In this document: piece by piece, positions 25,678-33,979 of the stretch
How the letters are laid out: every line of letters starts with the position of its first letter
Numbering within the stretch: position 1 is the first letter of the stretch
NCBI RefSeq assembly: GCF_030818895.1
Contig: NZ_JAUTBA010000001.1
Coordinates: 1,116,001-1,180,000 of the forward strand
Direction: 5' to 3'
DNA length: 64,000 nt
Source: Sphingobacterium zeae
GTDB taxonomy: Bacteria; Bacteroidota; Bacteroidia; Sphingobacteriales; Sphingobacteriaceae
The notes under the pieces: generated by a model
What the model saw: the letters and a program-made list of their open reading frames with translations, nothing else
Told to the model about the DNA's origin: nothing
Databases searched by the model: none
Translations under genes and position numbers: made by a program

Positions 25678-26256
25678 ATGACAGATTCACAGTTGATAGA
25701 CAGTTTGAAGGAAGACAACCAGACAGGGTTTGTGGCTATTTATCATAAATATTATAAACAGCTGCTTTTCTTTGTTTTGCGTTACCTGAAAGAGGTCGAT
25801 GTCGCTGAAGAGATCGTAGCGGATATTTTTGTTAAGGTATGGTCCCGCCGATCCGATTTTCATTCCATGGAAAGTCTGAGGGCTTTTATTTATATTACGG
25901 CAAAACATGCCAGTCTCAACGCTATTCGGGACAAACGTACAAAAGGTATTCAGGAACCTTTATCCAATTATGAAGATCTACTTACGGATGATCGCGATGC
26001 TTTTTCAAAGATGATTCACGCAGAGCTGGTACATGCCATCTTTAATGAAGTTGAAAAATTGCCTGAAAAGCAAAAAGAAGTCTTTAACCTAACTTATCTG
26101 GAAGACAAGACTGTAGAAGAAATTGCAGACCAGCTGCAGATGAGTCCAGCCGCCGTATACACGAACCGCTCCCGCGCAGTGAGTACGATTAGAGGGCTTT
26201 TAGGGGCAAAGGATGCTTTAACACTCCTTGCATTCCTATCCTTTGTCAGTAAGTGA
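25678..26256 (+). CDS. RNA polymerase sigma factor, ECF family (FecI-like), locus 1
   Basis: A 192-residue ECF sigma factor. Region 2 includes YHKYYKQLLFFVLRYLKEVD and the AEEIVADIFVKVW box; region 4 has LPEKQKEVFNLTYLEDKTVE and the helix-turn-helix VEEIADQLQMSPAAVYTNRSRA. In Bacteroidota such sigmas form cell-surface signalling chains with a FecR anti-sigma and a TonB-dependent receptor carrying an STN domain. Here FecR follows after 190 bp, then SusC, SusD and a phosphatase, all on the same strand, which fits control of that uptake operon. The C-terminal 15 residues are moderately hydrophobic. Confidence 0.93.
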   Translation: MTDSQLIDSLKEDNQTGFVAIYHKYYKQLLFFVLRYLKEVDVAEEIVADIFVKVWSRRSDFHSMESLRAFIYITAKHASLNAIRDKRTKGIQEPLSNYEDLLTDDRDAFSKMIHAELVHAIFNEVEKLPEKQKEVFNLTYLEDKTVEEIADQLQMSPAAVYTNRSRAVSTIRGLLGAKDALTLLAFLSFVSK

Positions 26257-26446
26257 CAGACAGCAAGTAGAAACCCGGAAATTTATGTTTAACAGAATAT
26301 ATTGCCTATGCAATATAAGATCTAATGATTTTTTAAAAAAAAACATTTGCCTGATACACAGTCTTTTGATTCTTTTTGTGTTTTTTTCTGTAAGATAATC
26401 TTATGCTTCGTGTTTCTATCGTCAACAAGGAAATGAAAAGAACATC

Positions 26447-27640
26447 ATGTATACGATAGATCATATTATTCAATTACTTCAAGCTTACCTAAAAGGGGAG
26501 ATTCTCCCTGATGAGCATGCCGAATTAAGCAAGCTGTTTGAAAAATATCCAGAATTACAGGACTTGGCTAAGAAATTGGAAGATCCGGCAAATTTGCGCG
26601 AGGAATTACAGGCTTATGAAGAATTTTCGACGTCAGATCCGGCGCAAGAACAAAGGATTCTGTCGAATATTATCGATAAAATCGAGGCCCAGGTAGATCA
26701 ACCGCCCAAACACCGATGGAGGCAGTATGGTTGGTATGCTGCCGCAGCTTGTTTTATTGCTGTTGTTGGCTTGGGAATATGGCAAATAAATAAACGAGAT
26801 GGGATAGATACGTCGGATCCTGCTACTCCTGTTGATGCTGTTAAATTAGCAGAAAATCTTCTTCCCGGTGGAAATAGAGCCACCCTTCAGCTTGCGGATG
26901 GTACCGGTATCGGACTTGATCAACAGCAGATGGGGATCGTGATGGGTGATGAGATAACCTATACAGATGGTTCAGTCGCCTTGGCGACTGCAAAAGATGA
27001 AAAACGCATGATTATCTTGTCAACTCCCCGTGGTGGACAATATCAGATCGCCCTTGCAGATGGGACCAAGGTTTGGCTCAATGCTGATACACGCCTACGC
27101 TACCCCAATAAATTTACAGATGAACAACGGGTTGTTGAACTGGATGGCGAAGCTTATTTTGAAGTCGCCAAGGTCGCTGGAAGGCCATTCATCGTTGTTA
27201 CAGCAAAGGAAAAAGTAGAAGTGTTGGGAACTCATTTCAACGTCTATTCTTTTCCAAAAGAGAAGGAGTCCAAAGTTTCTCTGCTGGAGGGTAAAGTAAA
27301 AGTCTCCGTCCCCGCAGGAAAGACAAGGCTACTTCAGCCGGGGGAGCAAGCTTCGGTACAAGGGGAAGAACTTTCCGTACAACAGGTACTTGTGGATGAA
27401 AGTATTGCCTGGAAGAATGACGAATTTATGTTCAATAACGAACCTTTGGGGACAGCACTGGCTCAGGTAGCACGCTGGTACGATATTGATATTGAGATTG
27501 ACCCAAGTGTAGCCAAGATGAAACTATGGGGATCAGTTTCACGCCTTGATAATTTTGATAAAGTGTTAAAAATCATAAAGATGACCGATGATAAAATTAA
27601 GGTTCAAATCGAAGGAAGGAGGGTCCGATTGATGAAATAA
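26447..27640 (+). CDS. FecR-family anti-sigma factor, locus 1
   Basis: A 397-residue inner-membrane anti-sigma. The cytoplasmic N-terminal ~90 residues bind the ECF factor, residues ~95-113 (WYAAAACFIAVVGLGIW) span the membrane, and the periplasmic part holds the FecR domain (TPRGGQYQIALADGTKVWLN, GEAYFEVAKVAGRPFIV) and the C-terminal DUF4974 (ARWYDIDIEID and WGSVSRLDNFDKVLKII). It should relay the substrate-loaded state of the SusC receptor STN domain to the sigma factor. A hairpin lies in the gap before susC. Confidence 0.93.
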   Translation: MYTIDHIIQLLQAYLKGEILPDEHAELSKLFEKYPELQDLAKKLEDPANLREELQAYEEFSTSDPAQEQRILSNIIDKIEAQVDQPPKHRWRQYGWYAAAACFIAVVGLGIWQINKRDGIDTSDPATPVDAVKLAENLLPGGNRATLQLADGTGIGLDQQQMGIVMGDEITYTDGSVALATAKDEKRMIILSTPRGGQYQIALADGTKVWLNADTRLRYPNKFTDEQRVVELDGEAYFEVAKVAGRPFIVVTAKEKVEVLGTHFNVYSFPKEKESKVSLLEGKVKVSVPAGKTRLLQPGEQASVQGEELSVQQVLVDESIAWKNDEFMFNNEPLGTALAQVARWYDIDIEIDPSVAKMKLWGSVSRLDNFDKVLKIIKMTDDKIKVQIEGRRVRLMK

Positions 27641-27679
27641 GAACCAAAAATCACTATATCCTATTTCGTCTATCAAAAA

Positions 27680-27705
27680 GCTGAGGAAGGTGGTACTTCC
27701 CCAGC
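27680..27705 (+). terminator. Hairpin between fecR and susC, possible attenuator
   Basis: GCTGAGGAAG (27680-27689) pairs with CTTCCCCAGC (27696-27705) with one mismatch around a 6-nt loop, followed by ACATTTTG. It may reduce read-through from the sigma/FecR pair into susC. Confidence 0.4.
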
Positions 27706-27773
27706 ACATTTTGGTCCGAAATTTTATAAAACGCGCTTAACTGTTTATTAAACTAACAAACCAATCAAATGTA

Positions 27774-30700
27774 ATGAAAAAGTATAAATACCTCATTATT
27801 ATGAAAATGATTATTATGCTTCTTTTATTTACACTGGGACAGCTCCATGCCGGAAGTTTTGCCCAGACAGTAAATATTAAAAAGAAGAATAGTTCGATCG
27901 TCAACGTATTTCGTGAAATCAAAAAACAGACCGGATATACTGTTCTGTGCAAATCAGAAATCGTCAATAATACACCTGTTATTACGGTTGATTTCAATAA
28001 CGTTCCTTTGGACCGTGCTTTGACAGAGCTTCTTACTCCACATGGTTTAACCTATTTTAAGGAGGGAAAATCAATCGTTGTTAAGGCTGGAAAGACTGAC
28101 TTGGCGATTGATCGCTCACATAGCACGGCGAAAGACAACACGCTTGAACTGCAAAAGAACATTCATGGTCAGGTCACCGATCAGCAGGGTAAGGCCCTTT
28201 CAGGTGTAAGTGTTACCGTAAAGGGTACAAAAGCGACTGTGGGTACAGATCAAAACGGAAATTATTCGATTGCTGCCAACCGTGGAGCGACGCTAGTTTT
28301 CAGTTTTTTGGGCTACGATCGCAAGGAGGTTGAAGTGACTGGGGAAACACTCAACGTGAGCCTGCAGTTTAGCCAATCCAATCTGGAGGAGGTTGTTGTC
28401 ACGGGCTATGGAACTTTTAAGAAGGCAGATTATACGGGATCGGCTTCGACGATTCGGACCGACCGCATGGCGGATGTTCCGGCAGTAAACTTCTCAACTA
28501 TGCTACAGGGCAATGCCCCCGGTGTTCAGGTAAACTCCCTATCGGGACAACCCGGAGGAGCGACCGATATTCGTATCCGCGGTATGGGATCCATTAATGC
28601 CTCCAACAAACCCTTGTTTGTCATTGATGGTGTACCTGTAATGTCTGAAAATATTGCTTCAAGCAGTTCTAACAATGCCGGATTGGATGTCATGTCGACC
28701 ATAAATAGTGCCGATATTGAGCAAATTACGGTGATCAAAGATGCGGCAGCAGCTTCTCTTTACGGTTCACGCGCTGCCGGTGGTGTGATCTTAATTACCA
28801 CCAAGTCCGGCAAAGCAGGTAAGCCCGTGTTTTCAGTGAAAGGAGACTATGGGCTATCCAGTCAGGCGACAGATTTTCGCGAAGTAATGGATGGGCCACA
28901 ACGACGTGAGATGCTTTTGGAGGGCCTGCGCAATAGAGCTCGCTATTTAGATAAACTAACGGATGAGACCAAGATTGAAGATTATGCGCAGGCAAATATT
29001 GATAAATATGCACCTAAGCCGACAAGCGGTTGGGCAGATTGGAAAAAAGAACTTTTTCGTCGCAACTCACCATTCAGAAATGCAGATATATCTGCTTCGG
29101 GTGGAGATAGCAAGCTTTCCTACTATACATCCATGGGTTATACCAACCAGACAGGATTATCCTATCAGTCAGGCTTCGAGCGTCTCACTGGAAGACTGAA
29201 CGTCAAGTACAAAATGAGTAAAAAGATGGAGTTGGGGGCCAATATTTTGTATTCCAACATTACACAAGATGTCAATTCTGAAGGAGGAGGTTATACCTCC
29301 CCAATCTATTCTTCACGTCATAAGATTACGGCATCAGAGCCGGTTTATAACGAAGATGGATCTTTCTACCTGGATTTCTTTTCTAATGGCCCACGTAATC
29401 CCAAGGCTTCTTCCCTGTACAATTTCCGACGGGAAAAAGGTGACCGTTCATTCAATACGGTTTTTGCCAACTATAAATTTATTGATGGGCTAGTTTTTAA
29501 TACAACTTTTAGCCTGGATCATACAACAACGCGCTACAACTCCTGGTCGGATCCTCGTACCTCGGATGGCGAAAAGACGAATGGTTCCTTGACCACAAGT
29601 TTTTCGGACTATAAACAAATGGTATGGCGTAATAGCCTAACATACACCAAAACAATTGCGGAGAAGCATCATTTGGATATATTGGGCGGTTATGAGGTGA
29701 ATTCTTATCGTAAAGAAGGATTGAGCGGTGCCAAGGACAATTTTCCGACCGTGGATAAAACGGTGTTGTCCAACGGTTCGGTTTTGATCGATGCTACGGG
29801 ATCCAATAGTGAGTGGCGTTTGCTCTCTTACTTGTCACGTGCGAACTATAATTTTGATGACAAGTACTTTCTAGGAGGTAGTATTCGTATGGATGGTAGC
29901 TCGCGGATTCACCGTAGCAACCGCTGGGGAACATTCTGGTCATTGTCGGGAGCTTGGAAGTTTACAAAAGAAGACTTTATGGCATCTTTAAATGATGTGA
30001 TCAGTGATGGTAAAATCCGTGTTTCTTATGGTACCAATGGTACGTTGCCATCCAGCTATTATACGTATATGGATTTGACAGGTTTTGGCTTTCCCTATAG
30101 GAATAACCCTGGTATACGGGAAATCCAGATTGGAAATCCGGGTCTGAAATGGGAAAAACAGAATAACCTCAATGTAGGTTTAGATTTACGTTTGTTTGAA
30201 CGACTGGGACTTACCTTTGAATGGTACAAGCGTCAGTCATCGGATTTGTTGAATGATGTTCCTACATCTTACACAACGGGATTCTCATCCTATCTGAGCA
30301 ATATTGGAACGATTCGCAATTCGGGTATTGAGCTCGACCTGAATGCAGATATTCTACGGAGTGGGGCATTTAAATGGACATCGAGTTTAAACTTTGGAAT
30401 GAACCGTAATAAAACGATTGCCTTATCTGATGGTAGTTCGGAACTGCGGGATGGGACACAGATTCACCGCATCGGACAACCCTGGTATAGTTATTATTTA
30501 ATCGAATTTGCAGGGATTAATAAAGATACCGGTGTACCACAATATTATATTAATGATCCTGCGAATCCCGGATCGAGAGAGATAACTGAGGATTATACTG
30601 CTGCAACACGGATATTGTACAAGAGTGCAGATCCCAAGCTTGTAGGTGGTTTTACAAATACATTCCGTTATAAATTTTTGGATCTGAATTTCACTTGGAC

Positions 30701-31121
30701 TTATTCACTGGGTGGAAATTCCTATGATAGTGGTGCGCAGAAAACGGAGTTGGGTGGTAAAACAGGTTATGACAATATTCCAAAATATTACGAGCGGAGA
30801 TGGCAAAAGCCGGGTGATGAAACCGATATAGAGATGTTTATGGTCGGAAATAAATATGACATGAGCAGTGTGGCCAATACTCGTCGTGTGCATTCTACTG
30901 ACCATATCCGTTTGAAAAACCTGACTTTCGGGGTTTCTATTCCGCAGCATATCTCCCGTAGACTAAAAGTGAGTAATATCCGGGCTTTCTGTTCTGGTAT
31001 GAACTTACTGACATTTGCGGCTTATAAAAACTACGACCCTGAGGTACCTGTGGATGGAGTGGTATATTTTGAATCCCCTAAATTGAAGACAGTAACCTTC
31101 GGTTTGGATGTTAAATTTTAA
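27774..31121 (+). CDS. SusC/RagA-family TonB-linked outer-membrane receptor with STN domain, locus 1
   Basis: A 1,115-residue receptor. After a signal peptide (~1-30) comes a secretin/TonB short N-terminal (STN) domain at ~32-105, then a carboxypeptidase-regulatory-like repeat at ~128-200 (GQVTDQQGKALSGVSVTVKG). LEEVVVTGYGT at ~204-214 is the SusC/RagA TonB-box region, followed by the plug (IRIRGMGSINASNKPLFVID, IKDAAAASLYGSRAAGGVI) and a 22-strand-type barrel ending VTFGLDVKF. It forms the transport channel under the SusD lid; the STN domain signals to FecR. The ligand is unknown, but a secreted phosphatase gene at the end of the operon suggests a phosphorylated compound or glycan. Confidence 0.95.
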   Translation: MKKYKYLIIMKMIIMLLLFTLGQLHAGSFAQTVNIKKKNSSIVNVFREIKKQTGYTVLCKSEIVNNTPVITVDFNNVPLDRALTELLTPHGLTYFKEGKSIVVKAGKTDLAIDRSHSTAKDNTLELQKNIHGQVTDQQGKALSGVSVTVKGTKATVGTDQNGNYSIAANRGATLVFSFLGYDRKEVEVTGETLNVSLQFSQSNLEEVVVTGYGTFKKADYTGSASTIRTDRMADVPAVNFSTMLQGNAPGVQVNSLSGQPGGATDIRIRGMGSINASNKPLFVIDGVPVMSENIASSSSNNAGLDVMSTINSADIEQITVIKDAAAASLYGSRAAGGVILITTKSGKAGKPVFSVKGDYGLSSQATDFREVMDGPQRREMLLEGLRNRARYLDKLTDETKIEDYAQANIDKYAPKPTSGWADWKKELFRRNSPFRNADISASGGDSKLSYYTSMGYTNQTGLSYQSGFERLTGRLNVKYKMSKKMELGANILYSNITQDVNSEGGGYTSPIYSSRHKITASEPVYNEDGSFYLDFFSNGPRNPKASSLYNFRREKGDRSFNTVFANYKFIDGLVFNTTFSLDHTTTRYNSWSDPRTSDGEKTNGSLTTSFSDYKQMVWRNSLTYTKTIAEKHHLDILGGYEVNSYRKEGLSGAKDNFPTVDKTVLSNGSVLIDATGSNSEWRLLSYLSRANYNFDDKYFLGGSIRMDGSSRIHRSNRWGTFWSLSGAWKFTKEDFMASLNDVISDGKIRVSYGTNGTLPSSYYTYMDLTGFGFPYRNNPGIREIQIGNPGLKWEKQNNLNVGLDLRLFERLGLTFEWYKRQSSDLLNDVPTSYTTGFSSYLSNIGTIRNSGIELDLNADILRSGAFKWTSSLNFGMNRNKTIALSDGSSELRDGTQIHRIGQPWYSYYLIEFAGINKDTGVPQYYINDPANPGSREITEDYTAATRILYKSADPKLVGGFTNTFRYKFLDLNFTWTYSLGGNSYDSGAQKTELGGKTGYDNIPKYYERRWQKPGDETDIEMFMVGNKYDMSSVANTRRVHSTDHIRLKNLTFGVSIPQHISRRLKVSNIRAFCSGMNLLTFAAYKNYDPEVPVDGVVYFESPKLKTVTFGLDVKF

Positions 31122-31234
31122 GGAGTAAGCACTGATTCGTTCATGATTATAATTTGATTTTTCAGATGAAAGGAATTTTAAAATATGATCATGATAATCA
31201 CCCCATCGGTATGATGGGAAAAAATAAAATAGAG

Positions 31235-32687
31235 ATGAAGAATATAGTATCAATAGCGTTATTGTCCTGTGCATTGCTGACAGGCTGTGGCAATAAATGG
31301 CTGGAGACAGCACAGCCAAGCACCTCAACCGAAAGTTCGGTGGCCATTAAATCGGCAAATGAGGCAAGTTACGCATTAAATGGTATTTACAATATTATGC
31401 GTGGCTATGAATATTATGGCGCGCGCATGACTTATTATGGAGATGTCACTGGTGAGGATATGCTCGCTAATGGCGATACAAAGCGTGCAGCAGGTTATTA
31501 TCTTTTTGACTTTAATAAGGATAATACACCATCCTCACTTTGGTATCAACCTTACCGTGTGATCCGTAATGCCAATGGAGTATTGGCCTATGTAAATGGT
31601 GTGCCTGCCGACCAAATGACCGATGTGCTCAAGGACATCAAGGGACAGGCATTAACCATGCGTGCAATGGCCCATTTTGACTTGGTTAAAGTATTTGGGG
31701 TACCGTACCTGGTAAATCAAGGCGCTTCTTTAGGGGTGCCTATTGAGACGGAGAAGCATGTGTCTACAAGCAAACCGGCTCGAAATACCGTTAAAGAGGT
31801 TTATGCACAGATTATTACAGACCTTGAAGGGGCAGATAGCCTATTGAGCACAGCAAGAAATGATGGTAAGCTGAACAGATTTGCTGCAGAGCAAGTATTG
31901 GCACGTGCCTACCTGTATACTGGAGAAAATGCAAAGGCCTTTGCTATGGCAACCGCATTGATCAAAAATGCTGAAGCTGCGGCAAGCTCAAAAAAAGGGC
32001 AATACCAATTATGGAAAAAACGAAGAGTATGCGACGGTGTGGTCGAAGGACTTTACAAGCGAAATATTGTTTCAGTTGTCTAATACCAAAGTGGAGGCCA
32101 GTGACTCAAAAGAGGGGATCGGAAACCTGTTATGGCGTCTGGGCTATAATGACATTATTCTTTCAGACGATTATTTGAATTTGCTGAAAGATGATCCGAA
32201 TGATGTGCGTCAGAAAGTGATTACCAAATATACCAGTAAGCAGGTCGATTATTACTATTTGAATAAATATCCGGGCAACACGGCGGAGAATGAAAATCCT
32301 GAATTTGCTGATATTCCGGTTCTTCGGCTATCGGAAGCATATCTGATTGCGGCTGAGGCAGCGGTGAAATTGGGTGATAATAGCAATGCACTTAATTATT
32401 TAAATGCCATTGTCAAGCGTGCTAATCCGGCCAAGTCGGTAAGTGGAACGGTAGACCTGAACCGTGTGATGGAAGAACGTCGTCGTGAGCTCGTTGGTGA
32501 AGGTCATCGTTTATTTGACGCAATGCGTAATAATCTACGGATAGAACGTAAAGGTAAAGCGCACGTTTCGCCCTTATTGCGACCTGAGACAAAGTCATTT
32601 GACCGAACATACTTCAAAACGCAGATGGCTATTCCGAGAAGGGAAATAGACGTAAATCCAAATATTGTTCAAAATACCGGCTATTAA
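31235..32687 (+). pseudogene. SusD/RagB-family lipoprotein, interrupted by a 1-base frameshift
   Basis: The SusD lid lipoprotein binds substrate at the cell surface above SusC. From ATG 31235 the signal MKNIVSIALLSCALLTGC has a lipobox with Cys18. The N-terminal SusD-like domain (ASYALNGIYNIMRGYEYYGA, LTMRAMAHFDLVKVFGVPYL) runs to GQYQLWK, where the frame changes. One extra A in the run at 32015-32020 explains this: with five As the protein continues NEEYATVWSKDFTSEILFQL and ends with the RagB domain (VMEERRRELVGEGHRLFDAM, FAIPRREIDVNP-like MAIPRREIDVNPN). Repaired length is 483 residues, normal for the family. I prefer ATG 31235 to the upstream 31154 because only it gives a lipoprotein signal. 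Confidence 0.85.
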
Positions 32688-32698
32688 AATAGTTCACG

Positions 32699-33844
32699 AT
32701 GCAAAACAATCGGAAATATAATCTTAAACACCTGTGTACTGATCCAAACTGGATCAGTACACAGTACTTTTTACTTTTTATATTGTTTGGTTTTCAGCAG
32801 TTACATGCACAGGCTCAACAGCTGTTGGGGCAACATGATGGCCCTTATTTCTTCTACGAAGCGGGGAATACCAAATCTGTACGCGTAGTTGATGGAAAGA
32901 TACAAGTCGATAATTTAATTAAAGAGCCTTTCTCGGTGTCCACAGAAGATGGTCAGTATCACTTTGAGGTTTCGCGCCATCCTATCACAGTTCCCAAAGA
33001 GGTTTATCGTCCTAGCGACAAGATCATAGTACTTTCCGATCCGCATGGTGACTTTGCCTCTTTTTATGCTATTTTAAAGGCGCAAAAGGTGGTTAATGCG
33101 AACTATGAGTGGACTTTTGGAAAGAATCAGCTAGTCGTTATAGGAGATGTGTTTGATCGGGGAAAAGATGTCCTGCCTATTTTTTGGCTGATTTATAAAT
33201 TGGAACATGAAGCTGTTAAGGCTGGAGGACAGGTTCATTTTTTGCTGGGCAATCATGAGGAAATGTTGATGCGTGGAAATTATAAATATACGCAGGATAA
33301 ATATAAGGTATTAGCGGATTCCATCGGCAGGAGCTACCGTGATTTTTGGTCATCAGAGACGGAATTGGGACGGTGGCTACAGAGCAAGAATACGATGGAG
33401 AAAATAGGTGATTATCTTTTTGTCCATGCGGGGCTGAGTACGGCAATGTTGGATCCAAAATGGACTATTCCTGCAGTCAATGATTCTGTCCGCCGTTATC
33501 TGTTCCATACGAAAGAAGAGCGGCAGCAGTCGGAGGCGGCATCATTTCTTTTTGGAAGCGAAGGTCCATTATGGTACCGTGGTATGGTGGTAAAGGAGGA
33601 AAAATACCATCCGTTGGGTGAAGAGGATTTGAATAACATGATGAAAATATATGGTGCTAAGCAGATTTTTGTAGGGCATACCATTTTCCCTGAAGTAAGT
33701 AGTTTTTATGAAGGGAAAGTGTACGGTGTGAATGTCAATAACGAATCCAACCGACTGAAAGGACGCAGTCGGGGGCTGCTAATGGAGGGAGGTAAAATTA
33801 AGGTAATCTACGATGATATTACCAAGAATAAAGTAATAAATTAG
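32699..33844 (+). CDS. Secreted calcineurin-like metallophosphatase (PPP/Shewanella-type)
   Basis: A 381-residue protein with a signal-like hydrophobic segment (FLLFILFGFQQLHAQA, ~24-40) and a PPP-type phosphatase domain. Metal motifs are in order: LSDPHGD, VIGDVFDRG, LLGNHEEM, FVHAGLS and FVGHTIF. The order and the NHE-x-M sequence resemble the bacterial PPP group that includes Shewanella-type protein phosphatases. It starts 11 bp after susD, so it likely acts at the surface or in the periplasm on the substrate imported by the SusCD pair. A strong hairpin followed by a T-rich stretch lies inside its first codons (32732-32764), so translation or transcription of this gene may be controlled separately. 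Confidence 0.88.
   Translation: MQNNRKYNLKHLCTDPNWISTQYFLLFILFGFQQLHAQAQQLLGQHDGPYFFYEAGNTKSVRVVDGKIQVDNLIKEPFSVSTEDGQYHFEVSRHPITVPKEVYRPSDKIIVLSDPHGDFASFYAILKAQKVVNANYEWTFGKNQLVVIGDVFDRGKDVLPIFWLIYKLEHEAVKAGGQVHFLLGNHEEMLMRGNYKYTQDKYKVLADSIGRSYRDFWSSETELGRWLQSKNTMEKIGDYLFVHAGLSTAMLDPKWTIPAVNDSVRRYLFHTKEERQQSEAASFLFGSEGPLWYRGMVVKEEKYHPLGEEDLNNMMKIYGAKQIFVGHTIFPEVSSFYEGKVYGVNVNNESNRLKGRSRGLLMEGGKIKVIYDDITKNKVIN
32732..32764 (+). terminator. 14-bp hairpin with T-rich tail inside the phosphatase leader, possible attenuator
   Basis: CTGTGTACTGATCC (32732-32745) pairs perfectly with 32751-32764 around the loop AAACT, and is followed by TACTTTTTACTTTTTA. It has the form of an intrinsic terminator for susD but lies within codons 12-22 of the phosphatase gene. 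Confidence 0.6.
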
Positions 33845-33867
33845 ATCGCTTAGGCATCGCAGTAATG

Positions 33868-33900
33868 ATAAAAGGCTGGAACTAAATTCCAGCCTTTTAT
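33868..33900 (+). terminator. Intrinsic terminator after the phosphatase gene
   Basis: A 14-bp stem with core AAAAGGCTGGAA (33870-33881) pairing to TTCCAGCCTTTT (33887-33898) and a 5-nt loop closes locus 1. It argues that the next gene starts downstream of 33900. Confidence 0.85.
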
Positions 33901-33979
33901 TGTGTTGTCTATACGGGAAAGAAAACATAATTTAGTGATTATCCATCAATTAAAAGGACTGGATGATAGTTTATGGAGA

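Noticed and set aside
31990..31996. Run of seven As as the site of the susD frameshift
   Set aside because: The family-like sequence GQYQLWK continues in the first frame beyond this run; the A-run at 32015-32020 fits better.
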